Below, in pieces: positions 1 to 10,182 of a stretch of 64,000 nucleotides of DNA. The notes beneath the pieces were generated by a model. The model ran no database searches. It was not told the DNA's origin and was given only the letters and a program-made list of their open reading frames with translations. The stretch's first letter is position 1. Every line of letters starts with the position of its first letter. Origin of the DNA: Chelativorans multitrophicus. Lineage in GTDB: Bacteria > Pseudomonadota > Alphaproteobacteria > Rhizobiales > Rhizobiaceae. The stretch covers positions 682,001 to 746,000 of the forward strand of contig NZ_JAAAPL010000002.1 of assembly GCF_011317445.1 (NCBI RefSeq). The letters are read 5' to 3'. A program made the translations under genes and the position numbers.

Positions 1-188
1 TTCTTGCCGGTGCCCATGGTCTCGCGCAATGTCTTCAACATGAAGCCATCGCCCCCAAGCGCGACAATCACATCGGCGTCCTCCGGCCTCTCCTGCCCAT
101 AAAGGGCGGAAAGCGTCGCGGCGGCCGTGGTCGCGTCTTCGGTCTCGGCCGAAACGAAGGCAAGGGCTAGCGAGGAGAGCTTGTTCAT
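1..188 (-). CDS. nadK: NAD kinase, N-terminal part (cut by window edge)
   Basis: This would be the kinase that phosphorylates NAD to NADP in the cytoplasm. About 62 codons are present, reading leftward from an ATG at 186-188, and the gene runs off the window start. The visible part holds [19 protein letters not shown] near residues 41-57, which contains the GGDG motif that defines the NAD kinase/diacylglycerol kinase fold. The short N-terminus before the motif is usual for alphaproteobacterial NadK. The tRNA-Lys lies 85 bp upstream on the same strand. Only the N-terminus is available, so the call rests on this motif and its spacing from the start. Confidence 0.8.
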   Translation of the reverse strand, partial: MNKLSSLALAFVSAETEDATTAAATLSALYGQERPEDADVIVALGGDGFMLKTLRETMGTGK

Positions 189-273
189 CCAAGTTCGCGT
201 CCCGTTCTGGGGCATGGCCCACGGGTGGTAGCACGCTCACGAGGCGGTGCAAAGCGGCTGAGAGAAGAGCTTT

Positions 274-349
274 TGGTGAGCGCGCAGGGATTCGAACCCT
301 GGACCTACTGATTAAAAGTCAGTTGCTCTACCGGCTGAGCTACGCGCTC
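274..349 (-). tRNA. tRNA-Lys (anticodon UUU)
   Basis: Read on the minus strand this folds as a complete 76-nt tRNA. The acceptor stem is GAGCGCG paired with CGCGCTC, the D arm begins GCTCAGCCGG, the anticodon stem-loop ACTGACTTTTAATCAGT carries TTT, and the T arm contains GGTTCGAATCC. The CCA end is encoded (positions 274-276). The UUU anticodon reads lysine codons AAA and AAG. No duplicated 3' end is seen nearby, so there is no sign that it serves as an integration site here. Confidence 0.96.
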
Positions 350-561
350 GCACGTGGCAGGAAATGCCGCCCGCGAATTGCGGCGGAACATAGTGGGGCC
401 TATGCGGCCGGTCAACCGGAAAAGCCGAGATGTTTATAACAATAAAAGCCCAAGGCGCGCCCTCGGGAACGGGGGCCTGCCTGCGGCGCAATGCCACGAG
501 ATGGTGATTGGAGCTTGGCCGGCCATCCCGCTATATCGTGGCGACCAAAGAGGTTGAGCGG

Positions 562-1299
562 ATGGCGATCGATATCGGCTATACGAGCGCGTTTGCGGCG
601 GGAGCGCTTTCGTTCCTGTCGCCATGCGTGCTGCCGCTCGTGCCGCCGTATCTGTGCTATATGGCGGGCGTGACGGTGGAGGATTTTCGCCGGCCGGAAG
701 GTGCCGCGGCGGCCAGATTGCCGCTTTTGGCAGCGGCACTCACCTTCGTGCTCGGATTTTCAACCGTGTTCGTCGCGCTTGGCGCCGGCGCCTCCACCAT
801 TGGAGGATTTTTGCGCGCCTGGCAACAGGAACTCGCCATTGCCGCGGGGATCGTGATCATCCTCATGGGGCTCAACTTCCTGGGAATCCTCCGGATACCG
901 CTCCTTTCGCGGGAAGCACGGCTTCACATGGAAGCAAAGCCGGCCAATATCGGCGCCGCCTATCTCATGGGGCTTGCCTTCGCCTTCGGCTGGACGCCCT
1001 GCATCGGGCCGGTGCTCGGGCCAATCCTCACGCTTGCCGGCGGAAGGGAGACCGTGGGCGAGGGGGCCTTGATGCTCGCCGTCTACTCCGCCGGGCTCGG
1101 CATTCCCTTCATCGTGGCGGCCTTGTTCTCGGATGCCTTCATGCGCTTCCTGCAACGCTTCCGCATGCATCTTGGCAGGGTAGAAAAGGCAATCGGCGGC
1201 CTCTTGGTGCTTGCGGGCGTTCTGTTCCTCACGGGCGGCATGCAGAACATGGCCTTCTGGTTGCTCGAAACTTTCCCGACGCTCGGAACGCTCGGCTGA
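562..1299 (+). CDS. ccdA: CcdA-type cytochrome c biogenesis / thiol-disulfide transmembrane protein
   Basis: This is a polytopic inner-membrane protein of the CcdA/DsbD-beta family (245 residues), which carries reducing equivalents from cytoplasmic thioredoxin to periplasmic thiol proteins and so supports cytochrome c maturation. The two family motifs with the redox cysteines are visible: [12 protein letters not shown] with Cys22 and [11 protein letters not shown] with Cys147. About six hydrophobic segments are spread along the chain, as in the family. The ATG at 562 is chosen because the cysteine motif then lies in the first membrane segment; an ATG at 508 in the same frame would add 18 residues of unlike sequence. 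It stands alone between tRNA-Lys and glmU, with no cytochrome c maturation genes beside it. Confidence 0.88.
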   Translation: MAIDIGYTSAFAAGALSFLSPCVLPLVPPYLCYMAGVTVEDFRRPEGAAAARLPLLAAALTFVLGFSTVFVALGAGASTIGGFLRAWQQELAIAAGIVIILMGLNFLGILRIPLLSREARLHMEAKPANIGAAYLMGLAFAFGWTPCIGPVLGPILTLAGGRETVGEGALMLAVYSAGLGIPFIVAALFSDAFMRFLQRFRMHLGRVEKAIGGLLVLAGVLFLTGGMQNMAFWLLETFPTLGTLG

Positions 1300-1369
1300 A
1301 GCCATTTTGCGCCGGGCGCGGTGGAGTGATAGAGATCGTTCCCAATTGCCGATTCAACGGATATCTCGC

Positions 1370-2734
1370 ATGACCAACCGCACCTGTCTCGCCGTCATTC
1401 TCGCCGCTGGCGAGGGAACCCGCATGAAGAGCACGCTTCCTAAGGTGCTGCACAAGATCGGCGGACTGGAAATGGTGGGCCATGTCATGAACGCCGCATC
1501 CTCCGCTGGCGCGGACGCGCTGGCGCTGGTCGTGGGCAATGGCGCGGAGCAGGTGCGCGCGTTCGCTGAAAAGCAAACCGCCGACCGTCGGGATATATTT
1601 GTCCAAGAGGAGCGGCTTGGCACCGCCCATGCGGTTCTCGCCGCGCGAGAGGCGATGTCCCGTGGCTATGACGACGTGCTCGTCGTCTTTGGCGATCATC
1701 CGCTGCTTGATCCATCGGTTCTCCTCAGCGCGCGTGAAAAGCTCGCCGAAGGCGCGGCGGTGGCCGTGCTCGGCTTCCGCCCGCCGGTTCCGACCGGCTA
1801 CGGGCGCCTGATCGAGAAGGAAGGGCGGCTCGTCGCAATCCGCGAGGAGAAGGACTGCTCCGAAGAGGAGAGGAAGATCACCTTCTGCAACAGCGGTGTG
1901 ATGGCGATTGCCGGCAAGCACGCGCTCGCCCTGATCGATCAGGTAAAGAACGAGAATGCCAAGGGCGAATATTATCTCACCGATATCGTTGAGATCGCCA
2001 ACCGCCAAGGCCTGCTCGTGGTGGCTAGCGAGGCCGGGAGGGAAAGCGCAGTTGGCATCAACAACCGCGCGGAACTTGCCGAAGCAGAAGCCGTCTGGCA
2101 GCAGAAAAGGCGGCGGGAACTCATGCTTTCAGGTGTAACCCTGATCGCGCCAGAGACGGTCTTCCTTTCCTACGATACGCAGATCGGCCCGGATACGGTG
2201 ATCGAGCCGAATGTCTGGTTCGGGCCGGGAGTCCGGATCGCGTCCGGCGCGCATATCCACGCCTTCTCGCATATCGAGGAGGCCGTGGTGGAAACCGGCG
2301 CGACGGTTGGCCCCTTTGCACGGTTGCGGCCGGGTGCGCAGGTTCAGGAAAAGGCAAAGATCGGCAATTTCTGCGAGATCAAGAACGCGCGTATCGAGCC
2401 GGGCGCCAAGGTGCCGCATCTTTCCTATATCGGCGACGCCACGGTGGGCGCGGGCGCCAATATCGGCGCGGGCACCATCACCTGCAACTACGATGGATTT
2501 CTGAAACACCATACGGAAATTGGAGCTGGGGCCTTCATCGGCACCAATTCCGCGCTGGTGGCGCCGGTCACGATCGGCGCAGGCGCCTATGTTGCCTCCG
2601 GCAGCGTGCTGACGGAAGACGTGCCAGCCGATGCGCTTGCCTTCGGGCGCGCGCGGCAGGCGACCTACGAAGGACGCGGGAAAGTGCTGCGCGATAAGCT
2701 AGCCGAAGAGAAGGCGAAAAAGTCGGGCGGTTGA
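1370..2734 (+). CDS. glmU: Bifunctional UDP-N-acetylglucosamine pyrophosphorylase / glucosamine-1-phosphate acetyltransferase
   Basis: GlmU acetylates glucosamine-1-phosphate and then joins it to UTP, giving the UDP-GlcNAc used for peptidoglycan and lipid A. The 454-residue length fits the family. The N-terminal nucleotidyltransferase signature [11 protein letters not shown] is at residues 10-20, followed by a conserved lysine in [10 protein letters not shown]. The C-terminal half is a left-handed beta-helix of hexapeptide repeats and contains [17 protein letters not shown] and NYDG of the acetyltransferase site. The ATG at 1370 places the signature directly at the N-terminus; upstream in-frame codons belong to a shadow of the preceding gene. 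glmS is not beside it in this window; the fatty acid cluster follows after about 160 bp. Confidence 0.96.
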   Translation: MTNRTCLAVILAAGEGTRMKSTLPKVLHKIGGLEMVGHVMNAASSAGADALALVVGNGAEQVRAFAEKQTADRRDIFVQEERLGTAHAVLAAREAMSRGYDDVLVVFGDHPLLDPSVLLSAREKLAEGAAVAVLGFRPPVPTGYGRLIEKEGRLVAIREEKDCSEEERKITFCNSGVMAIAGKHALALIDQVKNENAKGEYYLTDIVEIANRQGLLVVASEAGRESAVGINNRAELAEAEAVWQQKRRRELMLSGVTLIAPETVFLSYDTQIGPDTVIEPNVWFGPGVRIASGAHIHAFSHIEEAVVETGATVGPFARLRPGAQVQEKAKIGNFCEIKNARIEPGAKVPHLSYIGDATVGAGANIGAGTITCNYDGFLKHHTEIGAGAFIGTNSALVAPVTIGAGAYVASGSVLTEDVPADALAFGRARQATYEGRGKVLRDKLAEEKAKKSGG

Positions 2735-2892
2735 GGCAGTTTTTCCTGCCTTGCAAAAGGGGTGCTCGTCTCGCGCTCGTTTCCGACGCGACTGTGGTGG
2801 ATCACGGCGTTAACTGGCAAAAGGCTTGACGTTCGTCGGCTCTTGCGCCACCACCTGCGCCCCAACAGAGCATGGAACAGGGAGAACCGCTG

Positions 2893-3834
2893 ATGACGAT
2901 CGCCTTCACCTTCCCGGGGCAGGGAAGTCAGGCCGTCGGGATGGGCCGCGACCTGGCGGAGGCATTTCCCGAGGCGCGCGACGTCTTTCAGGAAGTGGAC
3001 GAGGCGCTCGGGCAGTCGCTTTCCAAGCTGATGTGGGAAGGACCGGAGGAGGAATTGACGCTGACCGCGAATGCGCAGCCGGCGCTGATGGCGGTGTCCC
3101 TGGCGGCTATCCGCGTGATGGAAAAGGCCGGGCTCCCGCTCAAGGACAAAGTGGCGTATGTGGCCGGCCATTCGCTGGGGGAATATTCGGCGCTTGCCGC
3201 GGCAGGGACCTTTTCTCTCCTCGACACGGCGCGGCTCCTGCGCATACGCGGCAATGCCATGCAGGCCGCCGTGCCGGTGGGCGAGGGCGCGATGGCCGCC
3301 ATTATCGGCCTGGAGACGGCCGACGTGGAAGATGTTTGCCTGAAAGCCGCCAATGGGAGCGTATGCCAGATCGCCAATGACAATGGCGGCGGGCAGCTCA
3401 TCATTTCCGGCGCGAAAGCGGCGGTGGAGGAGGCCGCACGGCTTGCAGGCGAGCGGGGCGCCAAGCGCGCAATCATGCTGCCTGTTTCGGCTCCCTTCCA
3501 CTCCGCGCTGATGGAGCCCGCTGCCGTGCGCATGCGCGATGCGCTGGCCGAGGTGGAGAAGCATGCGCCTTCAGTGCCGGTCATCGCCAATGTCACCGTC
3601 AGCCCCCTGAGCGATCCTCAGGAGATCGCGGAGCGGCTGGTTGAACAGGTGACGGGACGTGTACGCTGGCGCGAGACGGTGGAATGGTTCGCTCAAAACG
3701 GCGTGGATACGTTATACGAAATCGGTTCCGGCAAGGTGTTGACGGGCTTGGCACGCCGCATCAACCGTGATCTCAACGCATTAGCAGTGAATACACCGGC
3801 AGACATCGAAGCAACGCTGAAAGCGCTTCTTTGA
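2893..3834 (+). CDS. fabD: Malonyl-CoA:ACP transacylase
   Basis: FabD moves malonyl groups from CoA to acyl carrier protein, providing the extender unit for type II fatty acid synthesis in the cytoplasm. The protein has 313 residues, normal for the family. TFPGQGSQ lies at the N-terminus, and the nucleophile Ser94 sits in GHSLGEYSA; the partner histidine is in SAPFHSALM about two thirds along. The ATG at 2893 follows a GGAG Shine-Dalgarno; the in-frame ATG at 2872 adds seven unconserved residues. It is the first gene of the fabD-fabG-acpP-fabF set, all on the plus strand. Confidence 0.96.
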   Translation: MTIAFTFPGQGSQAVGMGRDLAEAFPEARDVFQEVDEALGQSLSKLMWEGPEEELTLTANAQPALMAVSLAAIRVMEKAGLPLKDKVAYVAGHSLGEYSALAAAGTFSLLDTARLLRIRGNAMQAAVPVGEGAMAAIIGLETADVEDVCLKAANGSVCQIANDNGGGQLIISGAKAAVEEAARLAGERGAKRAIMLPVSAPFHSALMEPAAVRMRDALAEVEKHAPSVPVIANVTVSPLSDPQEIAERLVEQVTGRVRWRETVEWFAQNGVDTLYEIGSGKVLTGLARRINRDLNALAVNTPADIEATLKALL

Positions 3835-3856
3835 TTCGAGTTCAGAAAGGGACGCC

Positions 3857-4594
3857 ATGTTTGATCTCAATGGCCGCAAGGCTCTCGTCACGGGAGCAAC
3901 CGGGGGCATCGGCGAGGCGATCGCCAGGGCGCTTCACAAGCAGGGCGCGATTGTGGGCCTGCACGGGACGCGGGTGGAAAAACTCGAAGCGCTTGCAGGC
4001 GAACTTGGCGAAAGGGCAAAGATATTTGCCGCGAATCTTTCGGACCGCGATGACGTGAAGGCTTTCGCCGAGCGCGCCGAATCAGAGCTCGAAGGGATCG
4101 ACATTCTCGTCAACAATGCAGGGATCACCCGCGACGGGCTTTTCGTGCGCATGAGCGACGAGGACTGGGACGCGGTGATCGAAACCAATCTGACTGCCGC
4201 CTTCAGGCTCACCCGCGCGCTGACGCATCCCATGATGCGCCGCCGCTGGGGCCGCATCATCAACATTTCCTCCGTGGTGGGCGTGGCCGGCAATCCAGGG
4301 CAGGCGAATTATTGCGCTTCCAAGGCCGGTCTCATCGGGTTTTCCAAGTCGCTCGCCCAGGAGGTCGCCAGCCGCAACATCACGGTCAATTGCGTGGCGC
4401 CGGGTTTCATTGAGACGGCGATGACGGACAAGCTGAACGAGAAGCAGCGCGAATCCATCATGGGCGCCATTCCCATGAGGCGCATGGGCTCAGGAGAGGA
4501 GATTGCCACGGCTGTGGTCTATCTTGCCTCCGAGGAGGCGGCCTATGTTACCGGCCAGACCATTCACGTGAATGGCGGGATGCTGATGGTCTAA
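3857..4594 (+). CDS. fabG: 3-oxoacyl-[acyl-carrier-protein] reductase
   Basis: FabG is the NADPH-dependent reductase that converts 3-ketoacyl-ACP to 3-hydroxyacyl-ACP. It is a 245-residue classical short-chain dehydrogenase. The cofactor motif TGATGGIGEA is at the N-terminus, NNAG follows, and the catalytic Ser-Tyr-Lys set is visible in ISSVVG and in YCASK with Tyr152 and Lys156. The C-terminal TGQTIHVNGGMLM is typical of FabG. It starts 22 bp after fabD and is preceded by a GAAAGGGA ribosome binding site, so the two are probably co-transcribed. acpP follows after nearly 190 bp and may have its own promoter. Confidence 0.96.
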   Translation: MFDLNGRKALVTGATGGIGEAIARALHKQGAIVGLHGTRVEKLEALAGELGERAKIFAANLSDRDDVKAFAERAESELEGIDILVNNAGITRDGLFVRMSDEDWDAVIETNLTAAFRLTRALTHPMMRRRWGRIINISSVVGVAGNPGQANYCASKAGLIGFSKSLAQEVASRNITVNCVAPGFIETAMTDKLNEKQRESIMGAIPMRRMGSGEEIATAVVYLASEEAAYVTGQTIHVNGGMLMV

Positions 4595-4719
4595 GAGTGT
4601 GTGGCGGGCTTTGCCGCAGCGCAAATTCCGTGTTATGGCCGCGCCCGAGTGAGGCAGGATTCGCTGCAAGGTCGGCAAAAGAAAGCTTGGAAAGCCGCTG
4701 AACCAGCCATCTTTTCAGC

Positions 4720-4748
4720 TTGATTAGCGTGAAACCTGCCGCTAACGA
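4720..4748 (+). promoter_or_regulatory. Possible sigma-70 type promoter before acpP
   Basis: TTGATT at 4720-4725 and TAACGA at 4743-4748 are separated by 17 bases and lie about 35 bases before the acpP start codon. The -35 box matches consensus at five of six positions; the -10 box is weaker. A separate promoter would fit the high demand for acyl carrier protein relative to fabD and fabG. This is read from sequence only. Confidence 0.4.
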
Positions 4749-4781
4749 AGACCGGAAATTCATGAAGTCGAGGGTTCACAG

Positions 4782-5018
4782 ATGAGTGATACTGCAGAGC
4801 GCGTCAAGAAGATCGTTGTTGAGCATCTTGGCGTAGACGCCGACAAGGTGACCGAACAGGCCAGCTTTATCGACGATCTGGGCGCGGACAGCCTCGACAC
4901 CGTTGAACTGGTAATGGCCTTCGAGGAAGAATTCGGTGTCGAGATCCCCGACGACGCGGCCGAGACGATCCTCACAGTCGGCGACGCTGTGAAGTACATC
5001 GAAAAGGCCACAGCCTGA
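4782..5018 (+). CDS. acpP: Acyl carrier protein
   Basis: This 78-residue acidic protein carries growing acyl chains as thioesters on a 4'-phosphopantetheine arm. The attachment site is Ser37 in the motif [12 protein letters not shown], which is nearly invariant in AcpP. The start [19 protein letters not shown] and the end [11 protein letters not shown] are those of the housekeeping form and not of a specialised carrier such as AcpXL. The gene sits between fabG and fabF as in most proteobacteria, with a 44-bp gap to fabF. Confidence 0.97.
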   Translation: MSDTAERVKKIVVEHLGVDADKVTEQASFIDDLGADSLDTVELVMAFEEEFGVEIPDDAAETILTVGDAVKYIEKATA

Positions 5019-5062
5019 GGCCCAGGCCTTCTGCGCAGCAAGGACTTGAGGCAATTCAGAAG

Positions 5063-6319
5063 ATGAGACGCGTCGTCGTCACCGGCGTAGGACTTCTTTC
5101 GCCGCTCGGGCTCGGCGCGGAGCACAGCTGGAACAAGCTGCTTGCCGGCGCGAGCGGGGCGAAGCGCATCGACACATTCGAGGTCGATGATCTGCCCTGC
5201 AAGATCGCCAATACGATCCCCCGCGAAGGCGAGGGCGGATTTGATCCCCAGGCTTTCCTGGAGCCGCGCGAGCTGCGCAAGATCGCAGACTTCGTGGCCT
5301 ACGGAATCGTGGCTGCCGATCAGGCGCTTGCCGATTCGGGCTGGCAGCCGAACACCGAGGAAGAACGCTGCGCGACCGGCGTTCTCATCGGCTCCGGGAT
5401 CGGCGGCATCGACGGGATCGCCGAGAACGCGCTGCTTATGCAGGAGCGCGGCCCGCGGCGCATCAGCCCGTTCTTCATCCCCGGCAACATCATCAATATG
5501 GTCTCCGGTCAGGTGTCGATCCGGCATGGGCTGAAAGGCCCCAATCACGCTGTCGTCACCGCCTGTTCGACCGGCGCGCACGCCATTGGCGATGCCTCGC
5601 GGCTGATCATGTTCGGTGATGCGGATGTCATGCTGGCGGGCGGCGCGGAATCGCCGGTAACGCGGCTTTCGATTGCCGGCTTTTCTGCCTGCAAGGCACT
5701 CTCCACGAGCTTCAACGATACGCCGGAGAAGGCTTCCCGGCCTTATGACCGTGACCGGGACGGATTCGTCATGGGCGAGGGGGCCGGCGTGGTGGTGCTC
5801 GAGGAACTGGAGCATGCCAAGGCGCGCGGGGCCAGGATCTATGCCGAGGTGGTCGGCTATGGCCTTTCCGGCGATGCCTATCATATCACTGCGCCGTCGG
5901 AAGACGGCGACGGAGCGTTCCGCTGCATGGCGGCGGCGGTGAAGCGCGCCGGGCTGACTCCGGCCGAGATCGACTATATCAACGCGCACGGCACCTCCAC
6001 CATGGCCGATACGATCGAGCTCAAGGCGGTGGAGCGGCTGGTCGGGAATGCCGCCAGCAGGATCTCCATGTCGTCCACCAAATCCTCGATCGGCCATCTT
6101 TTGGGCGCGGCCGGCGCGGCGGAAGCGATTTTCTCGATCCTCGCCATCCGGGACAATGTGGCCCCGCCGACGATCAATCTCGACAACCCCGAGGTCGAGA
6201 CACCGATCGACCTTGTTCCGAACGAGCCGTGCAAGCGCCAGATCGATGTGGCGCTTTCAAACTCATTCGGCTTCGGGGGCACGAATGCGTCCCTGGTCTT
6301 CCGGCGATACCAAACCTGA
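5063..6319 (+). CDS. fabF: 3-oxoacyl-[acyl-carrier-protein] synthase II
   Basis: FabF condenses malonyl-ACP with acyl-ACP, elongating fatty acids and acting in the temperature-dependent control of unsaturated chains. The 418-residue protein shows the complete thiolase-fold active site: nucleophile Cys168 in VVTACSTGAHA and the two histidines in NAHGTSTMAD and SIGHLLGAAGA. The C-terminal SNSFGFGGTNASLVF is diagnostic. The ATG start gives MRRVVVTGVGLLSPLG, the canonical FabF N-terminus. It is followed by mltG after about 100 bp, an arrangement common in alphaproteobacteria. Confidence 0.97.
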   Translation: MRRVVVTGVGLLSPLGLGAEHSWNKLLAGASGAKRIDTFEVDDLPCKIANTIPREGEGGFDPQAFLEPRELRKIADFVAYGIVAADQALADSGWQPNTEEERCATGVLIGSGIGGIDGIAENALLMQERGPRRISPFFIPGNIINMVSGQVSIRHGLKGPNHAVVTACSTGAHAIGDASRLIMFGDADVMLAGGAESPVTRLSIAGFSACKALSTSFNDTPEKASRPYDRDRDGFVMGEGAGVVVLEELEHAKARGARIYAEVVGYGLSGDAYHITAPSEDGDGAFRCMAAAVKRAGLTPAEIDYINAHGTSTMADTIELKAVERLVGNAASRISMSSTKSSIGHLLGAAGAAEAIFSILAIRDNVAPPTINLDNPEVETPIDLVPNEPCKRQIDVALSNSFGFGGTNASLVFRRYQT

Positions 6320-6421
6320 CCTTTCGGCTTAGATGCCGGAAAAATGACGCTATTCTGCTGCAAATCGTGTAGATGATTCTGCAAACGAGAACATGTTGCT
6401 CGGTAGGGAGATCCGCCTGAC

Positions 6422-7597
6422 GTGACTGACAGGAACGACCAGCCGTCGAGGACTTTCGTATTCAGTTCGGGCCGCGACGCACTTCGCCCTGAGGCTGCCA
6501 CGCCGCCGCCGCCGAAGCGTTCACGGCAGTCCCGTAACCAGTTTATCGTCTTCCTGAATTTCGTCGTCTCTTCCATCGTTTTCGTGCTGGTGGTCGCCGG
6601 CATCGCCTTTTACTTCGGCAAAAGCGCGTTCGAGGGGCCGGGACCTTCCACCACGACGCAGACCGTTTTGATCAAGCCCAATACGGGCGTGCGGGAGATC
6701 GCAAGCATTCTGGAGAGCGAAGGCCTCATCAGCGATGCGCGGATCTTCATGATCGGGCTCAGGGTCCACGGCGCCGATAGCAAGCTCAAGGCAGGCGAAT
6801 ACGAGATCAAGGCTGGCGCTTCCATGCAGGACATCATGGAGCTCCTGGAGAGCGGCAAGTCGGTTCTCTATTCGCTGACCATTCCCGAAGGGCTTACGGT
6901 GGCGCAGGTCTTCGAGCGCATCGCCAAGACCGAAGAACTTGCAGGCGAGTTGCCGGAAGAGCTGCCACCTGAAGGAAGCCTTGCCGCCGATACCCTGCGT
7001 TTCACCCGCGGGCTTTCCCGCAAAGAGGTTGTCGAACGGCTGAAAGCGCAGCAAGAGGAACTGGTGCAAAGCATTTGGCAGCGGCGATCCGAGGATCTCC
7101 CCATCGAGGATATCAACGCGTTCCTGACGCTTGCCTCGATCGTGGAGAAGGAGACCGGGCGCTCGGACGAACGCTCGCGCGTGGCCGCCGTTTTCCTCAA
7201 CAGGCTGAAGCGTGGCATGCGGCTTCAATCAGACCCCACCGTGATCTATGGTATCTTTGGCGGCCAAGGAAAGCCGGCGGAACGGCCGATCTACCGGTCC
7301 GATCTCGACAAGATGACGCCCTATAACACCTATCTGGTAAAAGGGCTGCCGCCGACGCCCATCGCCAATCCGGGGCGGGCGGCGCTGGAGGCTGTGGCCA
7401 ATCCGTCGCGGACCGAGGAACTCTACTTCGTGGCCGATGGTAATGGCGGCCATGTCTTTGCTTCCTCGCTTGACGAGCACAATGAAAACGTAGCCCGCTG
7501 GCGCAAAATCGAGCGCGAGAGAGCCGCCGCTGCAGAGAAGGCCGCATCTGAGGTGCAGCCTGCGGCAGCGGAAGGCAGCGAAGTGGGCGAAAACTGA
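6422..7597 (+). CDS. mltG: Endolytic murein transglycosylase
   Basis: MltG cuts nascent glycan strands at the inner membrane and is thought to terminate peptidoglycan chain growth. The product of 391 residues has a cytoplasmic N-terminal stretch of about 40 residues, one membrane segment around residues 41-64 (FLNFVVSSIVFVLVVAGIAF), a LysM-like region, and the YceG catalytic domain. The catalytic glutamate is Glu242 in LASIVEKETG, followed by FLNRLKRGMRLQSDPTVIYG. The start is a GTG at 6422, preceded by AGGGAG. The last 30 or so residues are Ala/Glu-rich and probably disordered. It lies between fabF and yicC. Confidence 0.93.
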   Translation: MTDRNDQPSRTFVFSSGRDALRPEAATPPPPKRSRQSRNQFIVFLNFVVSSIVFVLVVAGIAFYFGKSAFEGPGPSTTTQTVLIKPNTGVREIASILESEGLISDARIFMIGLRVHGADSKLKAGEYEIKAGASMQDIMELLESGKSVLYSLTIPEGLTVAQVFERIAKTEELAGELPEELPPEGSLAADTLRFTRGLSRKEVVERLKAQQEELVQSIWQRRSEDLPIEDINAFLTLASIVEKETGRSDERSRVAAVFLNRLKRGMRLQSDPTVIYGIFGGQGKPAERPIYRSDLDKMTPYNTYLVKGLPPTPIANPGRAALEAVANPSRTEELYFVADGNGGHVFASSLDEHNENVARWRKIERERAAAAEKAASEVQPAAAEGSEVGEN

Positions 7598-7631
7598 CGA
7601 ACGCTTTCGGGCGGAGCAGCGGGCGGCGGGA

Positions 7632-8519
7632 ATGACGATACAGAGTATGACGGGCTTTGCCCGTGCCTCCCTGGCGGATGAGATTATGTCCGTGAATTGG
7701 GAATTGCGCTCGGTGAACGGCAGAGGGCTGGAGCCGAAGCTGCGGCTGCCGACGGGACTTGAGCGCCTGGAGCAGCCGGCCAAGAGCCGCATCGCGAAGC
7801 GCTTCTCGCGCGGCAATATCCAGGCCAATCTTTTCGTCACACGCGGTGCCGCGCTGCGCCGGCCGGTGGTGGACGAGGAACTCTTGGCGGAACTCGCGCG
7901 CCTGTCACGGCACCTCGTTGAGGAATATGGGGTCGCCCCTGCGCGGGCGGATGGCCTTCTGGCTCTGCGTGGAGTGATGGATCTGCCCGACACGGTTCTG
8001 GATGAAGAGACAGGCGAGCGGCTGGACGCACTGGCGCTTTCAGCGCTCGACCAGGCGCTGGACGAACTTGACGCCGCACGGCGCGAAGAAGGATCGTCGC
8101 TCACGGTGGTGCTTCTCGACCACATCGCCGCCATAGAGGCGCTGACGCTCAAGGCGGAGGCGGACCCTTCTTGCGAGCCGGCGAGTATTCGCCAGCGCCT
8201 GCAGGAGCAGGTAAGGCTTCTGCTTGATGCGGCACCGGCGCTCGATGAGGGGCGGCTGCTTCAGGAAGCCGCCTTCCTGGCGACAAAGGCCGATATTCGC
8301 GAGGAGATCGACAGGCTGAAAACGCATGTCGCGGCCGCGCGAGCACTCATCGAGGCGGGGGGACCGGTGGGGCGCAAGCTCGATTTCCTTGCGCAGGAAT
8401 TCAACCGCGAATCGAATACACTCTGCTCCAAGTCAAACGCCTCTTCCGTCACGGCGATCGGCCTTGAATTGAAGGCTGTCGTCGATCAGTTTCGGGAGCA
8501 GGTGCAGAATTTGGAGTAG
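7632..8519 (+). CDS. yicC: YicC family endoribonuclease
   Basis: This is a 295-residue YicC family protein. The family signature is the N-terminal SMTGFARA, followed by [18 protein letters not shown], and the C-terminal end has [20 protein letters not shown], also strongly conserved. Members have been shown to be endoribonucleases in E. coli, where YicC promotes decay of the small RNA RyhB; whether this applies here is inference. The gene overlaps nothing and is separated from gmk by two bases, so translational coupling is likely. The linkage yicC-gmk is widespread in proteobacteria. Confidence 0.93.
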   Translation: MTIQSMTGFARASLADEIMSVNWELRSVNGRGLEPKLRLPTGLERLEQPAKSRIAKRFSRGNIQANLFVTRGAALRRPVVDEELLAELARLSRHLVEEYGVAPARADGLLALRGVMDLPDTVLDEETGERLDALALSALDQALDELDAARREEGSSLTVVLLDHIAAIEALTLKAEADPSCEPASIRQRLQEQVRLLLDAAPALDEGRLLQEAAFLATKADIREEIDRLKTHVAAARALIEAGGPVGRKLDFLAQEFNRESNTLCSKSNASSVTAIGLELKAVVDQFREQVQNLE

Positions 8520-8521
8520 CA

Positions 8522-9178
<657 letters not shown>

Positions 9179-9234
9179 GATTGCTGGATCTTCCTGTTCG
9201 CCTCTCTTCCTCGATCGCTGGTGACGGGTTCAGG

Positions 9235-9279
9235 TTCAGGCATGGATCCTCGGGTCAAGCCCGAGGATCCATGCCTGAA
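9235..9279. repeat. Perfect 20-bp-arm palindrome (REP-like element), possible bidirectional terminator
   Basis: Arms at 9235-9254 and 9260-9279 are exact inverted copies around a five-base centre TCAAG. The arm sequence is TTCAGGCATGGATCCTCGGG. It lies between the convergent stop codons of gmk and rsmA, so in RNA it would form a very stable hairpin on either strand. There is no thymine run after the stem on either side, so if it ends transcription it does not do so as a classical intrinsic terminator. The same core occurs twice near 19.4 kb. Confidence 0.85.
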
Positions 9280-9354
9280 TGCTGAAGAAGGTCGGGCGAT
9301 AAATTTTCAGAGCTACCCACGGGCTGGACTTTTCGCCATAGGCCGCGCTGCACT

Positions 9355-10182
9355 TCATATCTCCCGTGCCAGCCGCACGAATTCCTCCACCGAGAGGGTC
9401 TCGGCGCGGCGGGTACCATCGATGCCCGCTTTTTCCAGCAGTGCTTCACCGCCGACGGATAGAAGGCTCTGGCGCAGCATTTTTCGCCGCTGCCCGAAGG
9501 CGGCTTCGGTCGTACGCGCCAGCCGGCCAACCTCGACGGTCAGGGGATCTGCCCGCGGGACGATCTTGACGACGGAAGAAATTACTTTGGGAGGTGGTGT
9601 GAAGGCCTGCGGCGGCACATCAAAGGCGATCCTGGCTTCGGTCCGCCAGCCAGCCAGAACCCCGAGACGCCCATAGTGACTGCTTCCGGGCTTCGCGACG
9701 ATCCGCTCGGCGACTTCCCGCTGGAACATGAGCGTCATCGATTCGTAGAAGGGCGGCCAAGTCTGCGGTGTCAGCCAGCGGATAAGAAGCTCGGTTCCGA
9801 TATTGTAGGGAAGATTGGCGACGATTTTTACGTCGCCTGAATTTCCCGCGAGCGCGGCGAAATCCGCTTTCATGGCGTCGCCGGCGACGATCTCAAGGCG
9901 ACCGGGATAATGCGCGGCGATCTCCTCAAGGGCCGCGATGCATCTCTCGTCGCGCTCGATCGCCACAACGCGCCTTGCTCCTTCCATCAGGAGCGCACGC
10001 GTGAGGCCACCTGGGCCGGGGCCCACCTCCAGCACGGTGGCATTGTCCAGCCCGCCGGCGGTGCGGGCGATGCGGCGCGTGAGGTTGAGGTCGAGAAGAA
10101 AATTCTGGCCCAAGGCCTTTCTGGCGAAAAGACCATGCCGCTCGATGACATCCCGCAGCGGCGGCAGACCGTCCATGCTCAT
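9355..10182 (-). CDS. rsmA: 16S rRNA (adenine(1518)-N(6)/adenine(1519)-N(6))-dimethyltransferase
   Basis: RsmA (KsgA) dimethylates two adjacent adenines in the 3' terminal helix of 16S rRNA late in small-subunit assembly. The 275-residue protein shows [20 protein letters not shown], the S-adenosylmethionine motif [15 protein letters not shown], the acidic loop VAIERDERC, and the catalytic motif IV NLPYNIG. The C-terminal helical region with [12 protein letters not shown] is typical. Its ATG overlaps the stop of pdxA by four bases (ATGA), so it is translationally coupled. It is the last gene of the lptF-to-rsmA minus-strand run. Confidence 0.96.
   Translation of the reverse strand: MSMDGLPPLRDVIERHGLFARKALGQNFLLDLNLTRRIARTAGGLDNATVLEVGPGPGGLTRALLMEGARRVVAIERDERCIAALEEIAAHYPGRLEIVAGDAMKADFAALAGNSGDVKIVANLPYNIGTELLIRWLTPQTWPPFYESMTLMFQREVAERIVAKPGSSHYGRLGVLAGWRTEARIAFDVPPQAFTPPPKVISSVVKIVPRADPLTVEVGRLARTTEAAFGQRRKMLRQSLLSVGGEALLEKAGIDGTRRAETLSVEEFVRLAREI

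Noticed and set aside
274-349. tRNA-Lys as an integration site of a mobile element
   Set aside because: No duplicate of the tRNA 3' end, no integrase and no change of gene content is seen on either side.
4760-6097. A long open frame on the minus strand across fabF and acpP
   Set aside because: fabF and acpP on the plus strand show all catalytic residues. The antisense product is rich in Arg, Gly and His and has no recognisable motif.
9235-9279. The palindrome as the end of an insertion sequence
   Set aside because: There is no transposase and no paired end in the neighbourhood; it fits a short repeat unit better.
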